Below are positions 22,431-33,300 of a DNA stretch of 64,000 nucleotides, piece by piece; the first letter of the stretch is position 1; the number at the start of each line of letters is the position of its first letter. A program made the position numbers and the translations under genes. The stretch is taken from the NCBI GenBank assembly GCA_030765055.1, contig CM060947.1, forward strand, positions 218,805,271 to 218,869,270. The letters run 5' to 3'. The notes beneath the pieces were generated by a model. That model saw only the letters and a program-made list of their open reading frames with translations. It was not told the DNA's origin and ran no database searches. This DNA comes from Mantis religiosa (taxonomy: Eukaryota; Arthropoda; Insecta; Mantodea; Mantidae).

Positions 22431-24148
22431 GTCATTTTCACATTTTACTCAAATACTGTAGGAGTTCTACGAAGACTACACAGTGCATTCCTTATATTGC
22501 CAGGCCGCGGGTCACGCGTATGCACGAATTAGTACAGTAGGACGGCTTACTCAAGCGTTACTTTCTCGTGAGTGATGAGAACTAACTAACCTTTTAGGTC
22601 GAAAAATGATATCCATCTGCATTGAGCAAATGCTGGCATCTCTCGTCACGTTGTAAATTCATGAACTCTAGTCACTCTGTAGGGTTTCAGTTGGAGAAGT
22701 TTAACTTCTCTGTGCAACCTCTCTTTGCTTTTGAAATACCTACTTGCTGTGTATCACGTCTCACGTCTTTGGAGAGCGTACCAATTAAGGATGTATCAAT
22801 TTCGTTAATTTTTCCTTTTCGCCTTTTAGATTTTGCGATCGTGTTCTCCTAAACTTATCAGATATCTAATGGTCTCTCTATGTAACTATAATATTAGGAT
22901 ATTACAAAAATTGTGCACGTTTGTTTACATGAATCTGTTTCTTTGTATCGTACGTAACATTGTGTTCATGCGGAACCATTTGATAGGCATTTCAATAGAC
23001 TAATAAAAATAATGTAGTGTAAGTCAAGACATCTTTTGGGACATAAGATCTTGAATAGACTTCAATCTTCACATCTCGAATTGAACACAATGACACAGCT
23101 AATAAACTAGTCGTAAGTGGGTCATTCACTGCTAGAGCGCTGCGTTAAATACAAGGATACTGCAGTGAACTATTCGTTCACTACGGTATTAGAGGAATTA
23201 AGGGAAGGGACAGGGCACCATGCACCTTCTTCTTAGAGCGTTTTTCTCTATCGTTCATTTGCAGCACTGCTATTTGGAGGGGCAACGGGTGACAGTACAT
23301 ATGGCATTCAAGATGATGTCCAAATACTACATGGCAAAACGAGAAAGTGTATCGGAAAAAATTCACAACACAGATGTTTATCTCAGCTTATCGCACATCC
23401 ACGGCGAGTCCAGTGTATGTGTAGTCTGTTCAAATATAATCATGCCTTCTGGACAGCAATGTGTCATACATCGGCAGGCGCGAGAAATCATATATATATA
23501 CACACGCAGCTTCCAATCGCTCTATTTGTGTTTCGTAACTTACTGTACATCAACTTACTAATATTTCACTCTTCTAATCGACCAGATAAGACCTGATAAG
23601 AGACGATTACATCGCTGTTCATTTGAAGGTCTATACGCCTCAACGCCCTATCGAGTAATGGATCTATTACCCTCATTACATACATCGCAGAACGTTGGTA
23701 GCCCAACATTGGCGGTATAAGAGCGTAGGTTTTCTACGAAATCTAGGTCTTCTTGACATGCTGAAAGTCTAGCCGTTTTCTTTCTCAAATAACATTAGAA
23801 TTGTTGATGTCAACTTTTCTTGCAGCCCCTTTCTCACTAGAGAAATACAGTTAAGTGTTCTCAGTTTTACTGTTAAAATTATGTATCTGCAATGTTCGAA
23901 GTAAAGAAAAAGAGGGTTCTAGTTGCGCAATAAAGATTATGAACGAAACAGACTGGCAGAAGTTTTTCAGACATTTAGAGAAGATTGAAAGTGATTACTG
24001 GTAAAAGGATGGTATAGTGGAAAAAGTCATCGAGAGCATCTTTCTGCTCCAGCAAAAATGAGTAGAACTTCGAAGAGCTAGCATGCGGAACTTAAAGGTG
24101 ATTGCGTTTTTAATAAGATAAACGGTGCATAGAACTGAATAAAATCAT
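22431..24148. other. No gene recognised
   Basis: Frames of up to about 113 codons (23220-23561, plus strand) match no known family. A TA/CA microsatellite lies near 23491-23507. Confidence 0.4.
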
Positions 24149-24163
24149 ATAAATAATCTTTTT

Positions 24164-24436
24164 TTCCCTTGTTCCATTTATACCCCGCCTTTAACTGCTA
24201 TGGCCATATCGGCGGCCGTTCTCCTTTGAAACATACTGAAGGTGTTAACTCGTTATCTTTGGTTTTTAATCATTAGATCACGCACACATTCACACTCTCA
24301 TTCATACTTCCAGACTCTAGGGAAGATGAGGAATTATCTTGGTCGGAGAAAAATCAGCACCCTCATCGCCGGGAATCGAACCCTGGACCCTAGCACGGCA
24401 GGCAGGTGCTCCACCGACTGAGCTACGGGGTCAGCC
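24164..24436 (-). mobile_element. SINE family C, reverse, full length
   Basis: On the minus strand it runs from a head TGACCCCGTAGCTCAGTCGG through CCAGGGTTCGATTCCCGGCG to a 3' end with ACGGCCGCCGATATGGCC and an A-rich tail. Flanks ATAAATAATCTTTTT (24149-24163) and ATAAATGATCTTTTT (24437-24451) match at 14 of 15 positions, a long target-site duplication. Confidence 0.92.
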
Positions 24437-24895
24437 ATAAATGATCTTTTTAGCTACTTCTTCGCATTCTATTGAGAATATACATGCCAAAATTGGTAAA
24501 AAAAAAGTCTAGCCTGTGGTAGCTGGAATTGCTGGCTCATTGAATTCCTAATCATAAGCTGGAAGATAAACAGTACGCATATAACCATCCATAAATGAAA
24601 CACACTGTACTTAGTCATAAACATATAAATTACCTTGATTATAAGTCTGCAAACTATGTATACCAAAATCTTGTAAGAAGCTAAGTTCATTTGTATGTTA
24701 TATTCAGCCAGTAATGTGCTCATGCTAGGAATAAAGGCAGTTGTTTCGGCCAGCACAGCAAAGTGATTAATTAACGTATTTTTTTTTCTCGGATTAGCAG
24801 GCCGTGTTATAAAAGATAGCGATACCGATGTTTCACAAGAACTGCGTTTGACATCTTCAGAGAGAAAGTGATTCGAACAGTTTGATTCAAGCAAG

Positions 24896-24916
24896 CCCCC
24901 CCCCCCCAAAAAAAAA
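24896..24916. repeat. C12-A9 homopolymer pair
   Basis: Twelve C followed by nine A. A 150-codon minus-strand frame starts beside it, but its glycine-rich start is only this tract translated. Confidence 0.9.
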
Positions 24917-25971
24917 TACACTTAATTTTGAGCTGGCCGTGAAAGCCTAGATTTAAACACCACTTCTAACTTCGTGTTTCAGTATTACACGAGAAGCATA
25001 CTACAAGAGAAACACTCTGTATAGCAAAGCCAGAACCGCGTGGAGGAGGCATTTACGGCCACATAAAATGCTTCACCCCTTCTCTTTCTGTTATTTATAT
25101 TAATGGCTTCGCTTCTAGCCAGGTATAAATGCTGAGCACGACTTTACTTTTGTCGGATAATACCCTCGGTGTAAATGAAGTAGGCAAAGCAATTTAATTA
25201 GCACCCTCATGAAAATCTGAAAGCTGTGAATGTGATATTAATTAATAAATATCCATACTATTTAGCAATTAAGACTAAAAGTCCCGCAGTTATAAACGGC
25301 TTTCTCTTGAAATCCTTTTGTTTTACAGCACTCCAGCATGAAGATCAAGATAAGGATTTACGTATCGCTCTGAGGGAAACGTACGCGAGTTTAAAGGGTT
25401 TCTACAAGAGGAAGAAAAATAGATATCAGCCCATTCCAATTTTTAGTAGAGCAAATCAGAAACGGGTTCTCGTTCGAAGCGTTTCTCTTTGATCGTTTGA
25501 GAGAGGTGATCACACAGAACACTGAAATAATCCTCACATTGTGAATTTTTACAGGCTTATTCTGGATGCGGGCCTGCATCGCTTCGTTCTGTTCAAATTT
25601 ATAGCCTTCTTTCCTGGCGCTTGTGAATACATAAGAACTATTATAAACTAAATGTTACAGGCAATTAGATAATTTAACCTAAAATCACAAGTAAAAGAAA
25701 AATACATTTTATCTCGTATTGGCTGTTGATGCACAAACTTTGCTTTGAAACATTCGGTTTGGAAAAATAATAAAACGGCAAAGAAATTCTAGTTTATAAT
25801 CTAACTTTTAGACTCACTGACTGCAATATCATAATTCTATCTAGATGATTTGGTGAACGTGAACCAATGACTGCCAGCCAGATTGCATTAGTTGCATGAT
25901 CTTTCTGCGTCATATGCCCTGAGTAACTTGCTGATAAGTTGTCCCAGTTGCATAGTAGACTTCCTGTATCA
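24917..25971. other. No gene recognised
   Basis: A possible 3' splice-like TTTTGTTTTACAG ends near 25328 before a short open stretch, but no family is recognisable and no partner exon is seen. Confidence 0.35.
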
Positions 25972-26164
25972 TACGAGAGCTGTTCAATAAAGAATGATCA
26001 ACATTTTTTTACGGACATAATTTTGCGCACAAAAATTCAATCTTATTATATTCTGTTAGCTTAATGTGAAACAAACACGCCGTAGTAGTTACATTGTTGG
26101 TACTCCTGGTTCCCGCCTGTGAGAACCCGGCAAATTCAGACATTGTCAGTATCGCCTACCGCTG

Positions 26165-26840
26165 CAATGGAGGTAACATGCAGTTAAAGTTGATGTTAGA
26201 GGGGATCCGGAGTTTCTATCAAACTTAATCACTGCTGATGAACCTTGGCTACATCATTTTGATCCTGAGAGCAAACAGCAAAGCTCAGTGTAGAAATCTC
26301 CTTCATCACCAACCCCCCCCCCCCAAAAAAAAAACAAAAGTGGTTGCTTCTGCTGGGAAAGTTATGGTCATCTCATTCTTCGATATCCATGGAATGGTTT
26401 ATCAGCATGTTTTACCTGCACACACATGAGTAACCGGACAATACTACAGGGATATCCTGAAAACACTGCAAGTCTATATCAGGCGCAAAAGACCACATTT
26501 CCATGAAGCAGGCTGCATCACGATAATGCGCGGCCGTATATTGCCAACGTTGTTGCTCAATATCTTGCTAAAATCAACGTGAAGTGCATCCCTCACCCTC
26601 CCTGTAGTCCGGATTTAGCCCCAAGTGACCTTTTTCTATTCCGTAACTTGAAGAAACGCCTTTGTGGTAGGCATTATCCATCATAAGCAGTGATGAAGGC
26701 TGCGGTGGCGATTTTGAAGGATATCTAAAAATGGTTTCCAGCATGTCTTTGAAGACTGACAGAAACGCCGGGACAAGTGCATCGCATTCAAGGGAGACTA
26801 TTTTGAGAAGGAGCATCAAAATTATGAGGATGAATAAAGG
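26165..26840 (+). pseudogene. Mariner transposase remnant (catalytic part)
   Basis: In shifting frames it encodes LITADEPWLHHFDPESKQ (first Asp region), VASAGKVMVISFFDIHGMVY, HHDNARPYIANVVAQYLA (second Asp) and PDLAPSDLFLFRNLKKRL (third Asp), so the DD34D spacing of mariners is recognisable. Stops follow the AHT of the 26238-26429 frame and elsewhere, and a homopolymer tract causes another shift. It is non-functional and lacks the N-terminal helix-turn-helix domain. Confidence 0.85.
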
Positions 26841-26844
26841 TACG

Positions 26845-26848
<4 letters not shown>

Positions 26849-26897
<49 letters not shown>
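26849..26897. repeat. A49 homopolymer inside the mariner 3' end
   Basis: The sister copy has only a few A at this position (GTACGTTAAAAAAATTGTG in reverse), so the run is a slippage expansion after insertion, or an assembly-sensitive tract. Confidence 0.9.
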
Positions 26898-26899
<2 letters not shown>

Positions 26900-27675
26900 T
26901 GATCATTCTTTATTGAACAGCCCTCGTATATTCATTCCGTGCAATTCCGGATAGATGTTTATAGTCATGCAAAGCTTTAGATTATACGGTACAGTATTAC
27001 TACTGATAGAGCTTCCAATGCACTTACCTTACTTGGACTTACAAGATTCTATAGGTGATACAATGAGGGAGGACACATCGCGCACTGAAACCTACATAAA
27101 TCTGTGGCGACTACTCGCCACCAGGAGGAAAGGATGAAGTAAAGAAACTAAAAGGGACTACATGCCACAGGGGACGCGCCGAAGTCGCTAATAGTTGGTC
27201 TCGAAGACCTGGCAAATGTATGCAACAGAATTTGTTTAAGTTATCCTTAAATATCTATTAATTTATTAGTTATCCTTTTAATTAAAAATATCTTGACAAA
27301 ATATATGCTACATAGAATATGCACATATAAATGTACCTTTTTATCACCAAATAACGGAACAAATGATTTTATCCCTGCGTATATAAGGCTCATGACGAAT
27401 TAAGACTACAACTACGTGAGATGTTAAATTCGTTATGATTAGGGCCCGGATAGTTATGTAAGTACACGAAAGTACATATATTTACATATTTTGCCCTTAG
27501 GTACATATTCTCACATATTTTACTTTTCAGTACATATTTTTACATATTTATTGATATTTCCAAGCTTTGTTGCAATTTTATTCGTTTTAACATGCGTATT
27601 TATACTAGAAATATATAGCATAGTCAGCTGCAGTTGGCCGGTGTGTGTAGATTGAACTTTTCACTGTAGTAAAAG

Positions 27676-29105
27676 ATGCCGAAGGAGAAAAACCTCTCTC
27701 TGTGTAAAGTTAAAGCATTACACAGAGGAATTTAACAATTTTTCAGCTGATGGAAAGGTCCTTTTCTGCCTGGTCTGCGGCAAGAATGTTCCCTGTTCTC
27801 AACGTTTTCAAGTGTTGCAACATTTATCCACGTAAGGTCATCAGGCCCGTGCTTCAAATACATCTCAAAAACAGTTGTTACTCACTAAACCTCAAGCTCA
27901 GAAGCATCCAGGATCTCAGAAATATGAGTTTGCAAGTGATCTTTGCTATACTAACATTTGTGCTGATATATCTATCTGGAAATTAAAAAATCCAGTACTA
28001 CGTGAATTTCTTCACACACATGAAACTGTGTCAGATGAATCTAAAATCCGAAAGAACTAAGTTCCTGACTTATATACACAAACAATAAACTATTCGTTTG
28101 GAAATTGGTGTTGATAATCCCAATTGGGTCTCAATTGACGAGACAACTGATGTACAGGAAAAGCATACTGGAAATGTTTTAGTGGGCATGTTGAAAGATA
28201 ATGAAGTGAGTAAGCTTGTGTTGTTAACTTGTGAGGTGTTACCAAAATGCAAGTATCAAAGTATTTCTAAATTATTTAATGATGCAATGGGACTTTTGTG
28301 GCCCGAAGGGGTGAAACACAGCAATCCGTTCCTTCTTGTGACGGAATGAAGCACCATATATGTGCAAAGCTGCTCCTAAAATGTTATGTCTCACATGTCT
28401 TGTCCATGCATTCCATCGCATAGCACAACTGGTTCGTTCTAAATTTTCTAATGTTCACACACTCATTTCGAATACAAAGAAAGTGTTTTTAAAAGCTTAC
28501 AACAGAGTAGATGAATTCAAAGAACTTTCCTGAGCTGCCACTCCTTCCTCAGCCAAATTTAACGAGATGGGGAAGCTGGATTGATGCTGTAGGCTACTAC
28601 GCGAACAATTTTGATACTGTGAAATTAGTTCTCCAGCATTTTGATTCCCAATATGCAGTTTCTGTTAAATCAGCCAAGGAATCAGTCAGTGATGTGAAAC
28701 TTAAAAATGATATTGCCCATATTCAATGCAACTTTTCCCATTTATACATTGCCATTAAATCGTTGGAGGCATCATCTTCTAAACTCTCAGAGAGCCTTGA
28801 TGTTGGTTATTCTGTGGCCATTTCTCTGGAAAGTCTACAAGGGTCGGTTGGAGCTACAGTGAAGGATAAATTCTCATCAGTTTGAAGAAACACCCAGGAT
28901 TCAAGACAATCAAAGTCAAGGTAGTGCCGAAGACTTGGAAATTGAGTACACAGAATACCTGTGCAAGTTTGAATATGCACCCATTACTTCATGTGAAGTA
29001 GAACGATCTTTCAGTCAGTGCAAAGCCATATTACGCGACAACAGAAGAAGTTTTATATTTAAGAATTTGAAACACATGTTTGTACCTTATTGCCGGGAAT
29101 CGTAA
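27676..29105 (+). pseudogene. hAT transposase relic
   Basis: It starts MPKEKNLSLCKVK, then a short zinc-finger-like segment (LFCLVCGKNV...LQHLST) typical of the BED/CGG-binding N-terminus. Next come WVSIDETTDVQEKHTGNVLV and LLTCEVLPKC (the RNase H-like fold with its first acidic residue), LCLTCLVHAFHRIAQLVR, LTRWGSWIDAVGYYA, and at the C-terminus YAPITSCEVERSFSQCKAIL, the hAT dimerisation signature. Stops and frameshifts interrupt it several times (for example after the VTE of the 28098-28349 frame and before the FPELP segment). A related relic lies at 60325-61218. Confidence 0.88.
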
Positions 29106-29289
29106 TTTAAAAAATTCGAAGCAATATGCAAGCTCCAATTTTTGACTTATTTACATACAGTTCCAATTTACTATACCTAATTCAAGAACATGTAGGGGAA
29201 TTCTGATATTATTATGTTACGTATTTCTTTGTATTTGAGTAGTTTAATTATATGTTTCAGTATTTTAAAATACATATATATGTACATAT

Positions 29290-29795
29290 TGTGACTTTGT
29301 GGGTTCGTAGAATTAAAAGGCCGAGTTGCAGAAACTAAAAATCTCCTTTATTTCCGTTGCAATAGAATGTTCAATTCTCACGTGACAACATTACATCGCA
29401 TAACAACACAATCTTCCAAGGTCGAGGACAATAACAAACACTTCACAGCTGAATCTCGTTTTACACACAACTCTTGCTACACAACAACTGTCCTGCTGGC
29501 GTGTCACAATCCCTTATATATCACATTCATGATTACTAGACTGTTCTGTCAATCACTAGATGTTTCTGGAGAACAAGGCATCTAATGACGTAATTCGAAT
29601 ATTCTATCACCTTCGAGAAAGGTAACTTAATCTATGCCGGCGAGTTCTTTACCTCAGTTATCTTTGCTTGTCCGCGCTTGTTTACAATATCCGCGCTATC
29701 GTTAGCTGCTTAGCAAGGCTCATTATTACCATGAAACTTTATCCGCCGACTGTTTTCTTATTTGTGCCGAAACTTTTATGCTGCTTGTTGTGACA
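29290..29795 (-). mobile_element. Solo LTR, reverse, inserted in the hAT element
   Basis: On the minus strand it begins TGTCACAACAAGCAGCATAA and ends CCCACAAAGTCACA (TG...CA). It has a TATA box (GTGATATATAAGGG) about 270 bases in and a polyadenylation signal (GGAAATAAAGG) near the end, followed by the family's TTTCTGCAACT.GG..TTTTAATTCTACGA block. ATAT flanks it on both sides (29286-29289 and 29796-29799), a 4-base duplication. No internal retroelement sequence is next to it, so it arose by LTR-LTR recombination. Confidence 0.88.
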
Positions 29796-29835
29796 ATATT
29801 TTACTGATGTTTAGTACATAAGTATTCGGGTCCTA

Positions 29836-30737
29836 ATGATGTCATACCTTTTTAAAAAGTGTTAACATTTTAGCAAATATTTTATTTGTAAATAATACAG
29901 TTTTATGTTAAATATTGAAGCAATTTTAATAATCCCACATCTGGTATTTCCATCATCTCTGTGTGCATGAAGCATTTAGGCGATTGACTTAAGCTGAGAA
30001 AATGAACATCTATATTACAAAAAATAAGTTGAAAAAGAATTAGATGTAACACTTCAAGTGACTAACCTTAATACGTAACATTCCAGGACAATAATCATCC
30101 CATCCATCGTCTTTTGCCATTATAATGTATTAAATAATATTTTAAAATAATAAACGTAAATTAAATTACTAGATTATCTTGAAGATTATAAATAGTTTTA
30201 GAACAAAAAATGAAAAATGTACGTTTTCGCTATTTCAACACTAGATAATTTTAACTTTTAATTATTTTTAGCTATAGTTCGTTACAGCCTAAGAGTAAAT
30301 TTTGCATTTTTGAAACGTTTTCTGAAAAACAAAAACAAACATGCATTGCATTATTAAAACTTAAATTCACAACTAAACTTTATATTGGGACTTTCTTCAT
30401 TTTAACCGTTACTTCACTTTGTTCTCACTGTCAAATTGACTTAGTTTTCACTATTACTTTTTTTTTCTCGGCGTAGCTGCATAATGTATAACATCCTCTT
30501 CTCCGCATGGTTCATCCACTGTAGCACTTCTCTAATCCCTTACGAAGGCAAGCACTCACTACACATCACAGCATCATGAATACCTCTCTCGAAGAAACGT
30601 TCTTTCTGTCGCACTAGAAACGCGAATTACTAAATTTTTAACTGACTTACGCTGGAGAGAAATTCAAATTGAGTTTTATTTACGGACTGGGCATGAAAGT
30701 TCGCTTTATTTTGCTCACAAGCCTCTTTAGCAAATTT
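29836..30737. other. AT-rich spacer, no gene recognised
   Basis: Very AT-rich sequence without frames of note. Confidence 0.5.
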
Positions 30738-30868
30738 GAGGTTGTTCTACTTGCCATAAATCTATGGCACGGACCTCCAGTTTTACTTCCTTTCCAAAGG
30801 AAGCTCGAATTTGAACCCGCGACATCGGGAACGAAGACTAGAATGCTACTCCTAGATCACGGAGGATG
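30738..30868 (-). mobile_element. SINE family F, reverse
   Basis: On the minus strand CCTCCGTGATCTAGGAGTAG and GTCGCGGGTTCAAATTCGAG form the tRNA-like head (A- and B-box), followed by GCTTCCTTTGGAAAGGAAGT. The copy at 62809 shares both parts. Confidence 0.65.
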
Positions 30869-31144
30869 ACACTCTCGACAGCGCGCGCTTGTATATCGCA
30901 GGAAATGTCCACAGACATTCTATAACACTCCTCTAGGGAGAGCGCTACTTATCTCTGTTTCTCTCCTGCTACCTGATGCCAATCTTCCGATAACACTTCG
31001 GCATATCCGCTGCATCATATTATAAAGGGAAGGCTCTTTATACCTCATCATAAATGTTTAGAAACGTGTACTGAAAATCTAAAAATGTTGCAAAAACGCA
31101 TTAGAGAAACATTTTACATCATCCCCCACAAAGCAAGAAGAAGG

Positions 31145-31172
31145 AAAAAAAAAAAAATAAATAAATAAATAA
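31145..31172. repeat. A-run and (AAAT)n microsatellite
   Basis: An A-run is followed by ATAAATAAATAAATAAATAA. It could be the tail of an eroded retroposon, but no body could be assigned. Confidence 0.85.
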
Positions 31173-31277
31173 AACATTGAATGCATTGATGCACATAACT
31201 TTTCTCACTCTTCTAAAAAGCTTACCTACTTCTTGTTAATAGAGATAACCATTGTGCACACTTAGGCATAAGAATAC

Positions 31278-31707
31278 TGTCGCGAGCATTGTTGGGGCCG
31301 GGCGCACAAAGGTTTCGGCGCGGAGATAAAGAGCTTGCCGAAACAGATAAAGATAGCGCGGAGATAAAAGGCTTGCCGAGACAAATATAGATAGCCAGTG
31401 ACATCTTGATTGATAGAGAACATTCCACAACCGTCTGGAATCATGAATGGTCGTATATAAAAGAAGCCGTGGTTAATTCATCGGACAGTCGTAAGGGCAG
31501 AGTTGTCAACGTAGTCGTAAGGAGAGAGTAGTAATCGAAACTGCGTGTACAGCTGTGTTTTGAAAGTTAACTCTTTGTTTGTAGACGAACTTGAAGGCTG
31601 TATTTATGTATGTTACGTAATTCTCCAACTGTAAGGGTTGACCAAATAAAGAGCATTTTGAATTTCTGCAACTTGGACTGTTAATTCTACGAGCCCACAG
31701 AGTCACA
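31278..31707 (+). mobile_element. Solo LTR (same family as 29290 and 40809)
   Basis: It begins TGTCGCGAGCATTGTTGGGG and ends GAGTCACA, is about 430 bases long, and is flanked by ATAC on both sides (31274-31277 and 31708-31711). Internal marks: repeated GCGGAGATAAA(A/G)GGCTTGCCGA-like units in U3, a TATA box (CGTATATAAAAG, near 31452), and a polyadenylation signal (CCAAATAAAGAGC, near 31645). No gag or pol is adjacent. The short reading frames on its minus strand are products of the U3 repeat. Confidence 0.88.
31310..31395. repeat. Direct repeat inside LTR U3
   Basis: GCGCGGAGATAAAGAGCTTG and GCGCGGAGATAAAAGGCTTG, each followed by CCGA(A/G)ACA, lie about 40 bases apart. The LTR at 40809 has one such unit, so this copy carries a tandem duplication of a probable enhancer element. 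Confidence 0.75.
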
Positions 31708-32383
31708 ATACAATACTCTATAGGGATTGAACACAGCACTTCTGAATCAGCTCCTTTCCATAATTTGCAGTAGCATGACTATCTCATTATCCTGGGGCTC
31801 CAATTTTCAATATTCATTGGACGGCTTGCCGATGAAAGTTCATCTTTCTTCTACAGCTCACCTCACAGGATGTGACGCGCGATTCGCTCACACCAGTAGC
31901 CTCTGTGTGCTGTGCGCGTTCAGGAACAGTTTGTAATCTGTTTTGTATCGGTGAATCACACTCCTACCATGCAAAGAATGTTACGATGTTGAATTTTCAA
32001 TAACCATTAAAAGCACATACCTAACTTGAAATAGGTATATGAGAAGCGTTACTCTTTCCCGTACGCTTGTTATCACGTGGTACCTGTTTGTTCAGTCCGC
32101 GTGTTTGTTTACTATCTGCCGTGCGTACGTAATAAATGGACCGGAGAATTACAACTTCTGCGTTTTTCGCATGGACAAGTTTTTCACTTGCAAGCAAACG
32201 TTATCACTTCAACACACGTCCGACTGCGGTAATCAATATACTTCTTTACTATCGTATGAATAAGATTGCTCTGCTGAAAAAGAAAACAGCTTAAATGGCA
32301 ATCCTGACGCTTGAATAACTTCTTTTGTTTTCGTTATTTGTGTCCTTTTTACTTTTTCTACTACGTGTAGTAACCAAAATCAT

Positions 32384-33105
32384 TTTTTAGATTATTTATT
32401 GTGCATATTCCAAAATTTTACAATTTAAACTTTTGGCTACATTTGTCTTTACCTTGTTGCTACCTTGGCTTACATGACACCCTGGTCTTCTGCTCTGCCA
32501 GGTACCTCTTAACCTCCATAACTCCTTGTTACTTAATTAGCCCCGTTCTTCCCCCTCATCTTCCTTTCTTATATTCTTTACATTTCTTGCCCATTTTGCT
32601 TTTTCTTTCTGCAAGAACTCACCAATACTTCTTATCTTCTTTTCCTACCTGCCCGTTAACATTTTTATAGTTATCCTCTTCTCTACTTTCTGCCATTTTT
32701 CCTCCCAGACCTTCTTTCTCCACATTGCAACCTCCTCGCATTCTGTTACATAGTGTTCTATGCTTTCTTTCCCCCCACACAATTCACAAATTCCCTTTTC
32801 CTTACCTCTTATCCCTCTTAGAAATATTGTTCCTGTTCTCATCCAAGCTAACCCTTCTCTCTCTTGCCTATTGCAGTAATCTACATATGCTTCTCGTCCC
32901 CAATTTCATTTTATTTGCTTGTAAAATTGTAATGATTTCATATTTTCTAGACTTCCCCATATTTCCTGTTTTTCTATATCTTCTATTCTGCATTTTACCA
33001 CTTTACCCACATCGCTTGTATTCCTTTCCTCTAATCTCCATATATCTCCCATTGCTGTTTTTCAATAATTCCTCCTATCTCTGCCCACCAGCTATTTGAG
33101 TTCAC
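32384..33105 (-). mobile_element. LINE 3' end, reverse (copy 1)
   Basis: Minus strand: in joined frames it encodes the last part of a non-LTR retrotransposon protein, with WKWNWGREAYVDYCNRQ-like text, LAWMRTGTIFLRGIRGKEKG and the zinc-knuckle-like CELCGGKESIEHYVTEC (Cys-x2-Cys...His-x4-Cys). This is followed by about 200 bases of 3' untranslated sequence ending in an AATAATCTA-type tail. The continuous part is 65 codons (32645-32842). The 5' portion with reverse transcriptase is absent, as expected for truncated LINE insertions. The copy at 36530-36984 matches closely. Confidence 0.78.
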
Positions 33106-33109
33106 TAAT

Positions 33110-33300
33110 ATTTTTTGATATCTTATGCATAATTCCATAAAAACAGGTGTATGTGTGTATGTGAAACTATTCTTTACATAGAAACAATTGAAAAATATTG
33201 ATTTTCTAAAAAGTTCCTCCAACTGTTTTGACTAAAATGCCATGATCAAGGTCTTTAGTCTTCACTCTATACAAATACCTGAACTACTGTACTGAATGAC
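33110..33300 (-). repeat. Family X fragment, reverse
   Basis: On the minus strand TCAATTGTTTCTATGTAAAG and the CACATACACACATACACC tract match the middle of family X near 50700-50880. The assignment is weak. Confidence 0.3.

Larger units (their letters stand above)
25972..26930 (+). mobile_element. Mariner element, internally deleted (copy 2)
   Basis: The ends TACGAGAGCTGTTCAATAAA (25972) and the reverse complement TACGAGGGCTGTTCAATAAA (ending 26930) are 19/20 matching terminal inverted repeats that begin with the TA of the target. The interior is a mariner transposase remnant on the plus strand, missing the same N-terminal segment as the copy at 10814-11726. Two homopolymer tracts have expanded here: C12A10 at 26313-26334 and A49 at 26849-26897. 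Confidence 0.9.
27440..29835 (+). mobile_element. hAT DNA transposon with a solo LTR inside
   Basis: The ends TAGGGCCCGGATAGTTATGT (27440) and, reverse complemented, TAGGACCCGAATACTTATGT (ending 29835) match at 18 of 21 positions. Sub-terminal repeats of the type GTACATAT and TTACATAT cluster at both ends (27470-27550 and 29265-29289), as expected for transposase binding sites. ATGAT directly abuts both ends (27435-27439 and 29836-29840). A reverse solo LTR (29290-29795) sits in the right sub-terminal region. Without it the element is about 1.9 kb. The coding region is broken. Confidence 0.82.

Noticed and set aside
24469..24921. 150-codon open frame on the minus strand, the longest frame outside recognised elements apart from those on transposon relics
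   Set aside because: Its start is translated from a C12A9 tract, it shows no known motif, and it overlaps AT-rich sequence; chance openness is likely.
25300..25495. Possible exon after a TTTTGTTTTACAG acceptor-like site
   Set aside because: No homology, no donor site with a consistent frame and no partner exon could be found.
26574..26906. 110-codon minus-strand frame beginning with many Phe
   Set aside because: It is the antisense of the mariner remnant and its A49 tract.
31222..31444. Three overlapping minus-strand frames
   Set aside because: They are readings of the duplicated U3 module of the solo LTR.
32401..33099. Plus-strand hydrophobic frames of 89 and 124 codons
   Set aside because: They are antisense to the LINE 3' end, whose minus-strand zinc-knuckle motif is recognisable.
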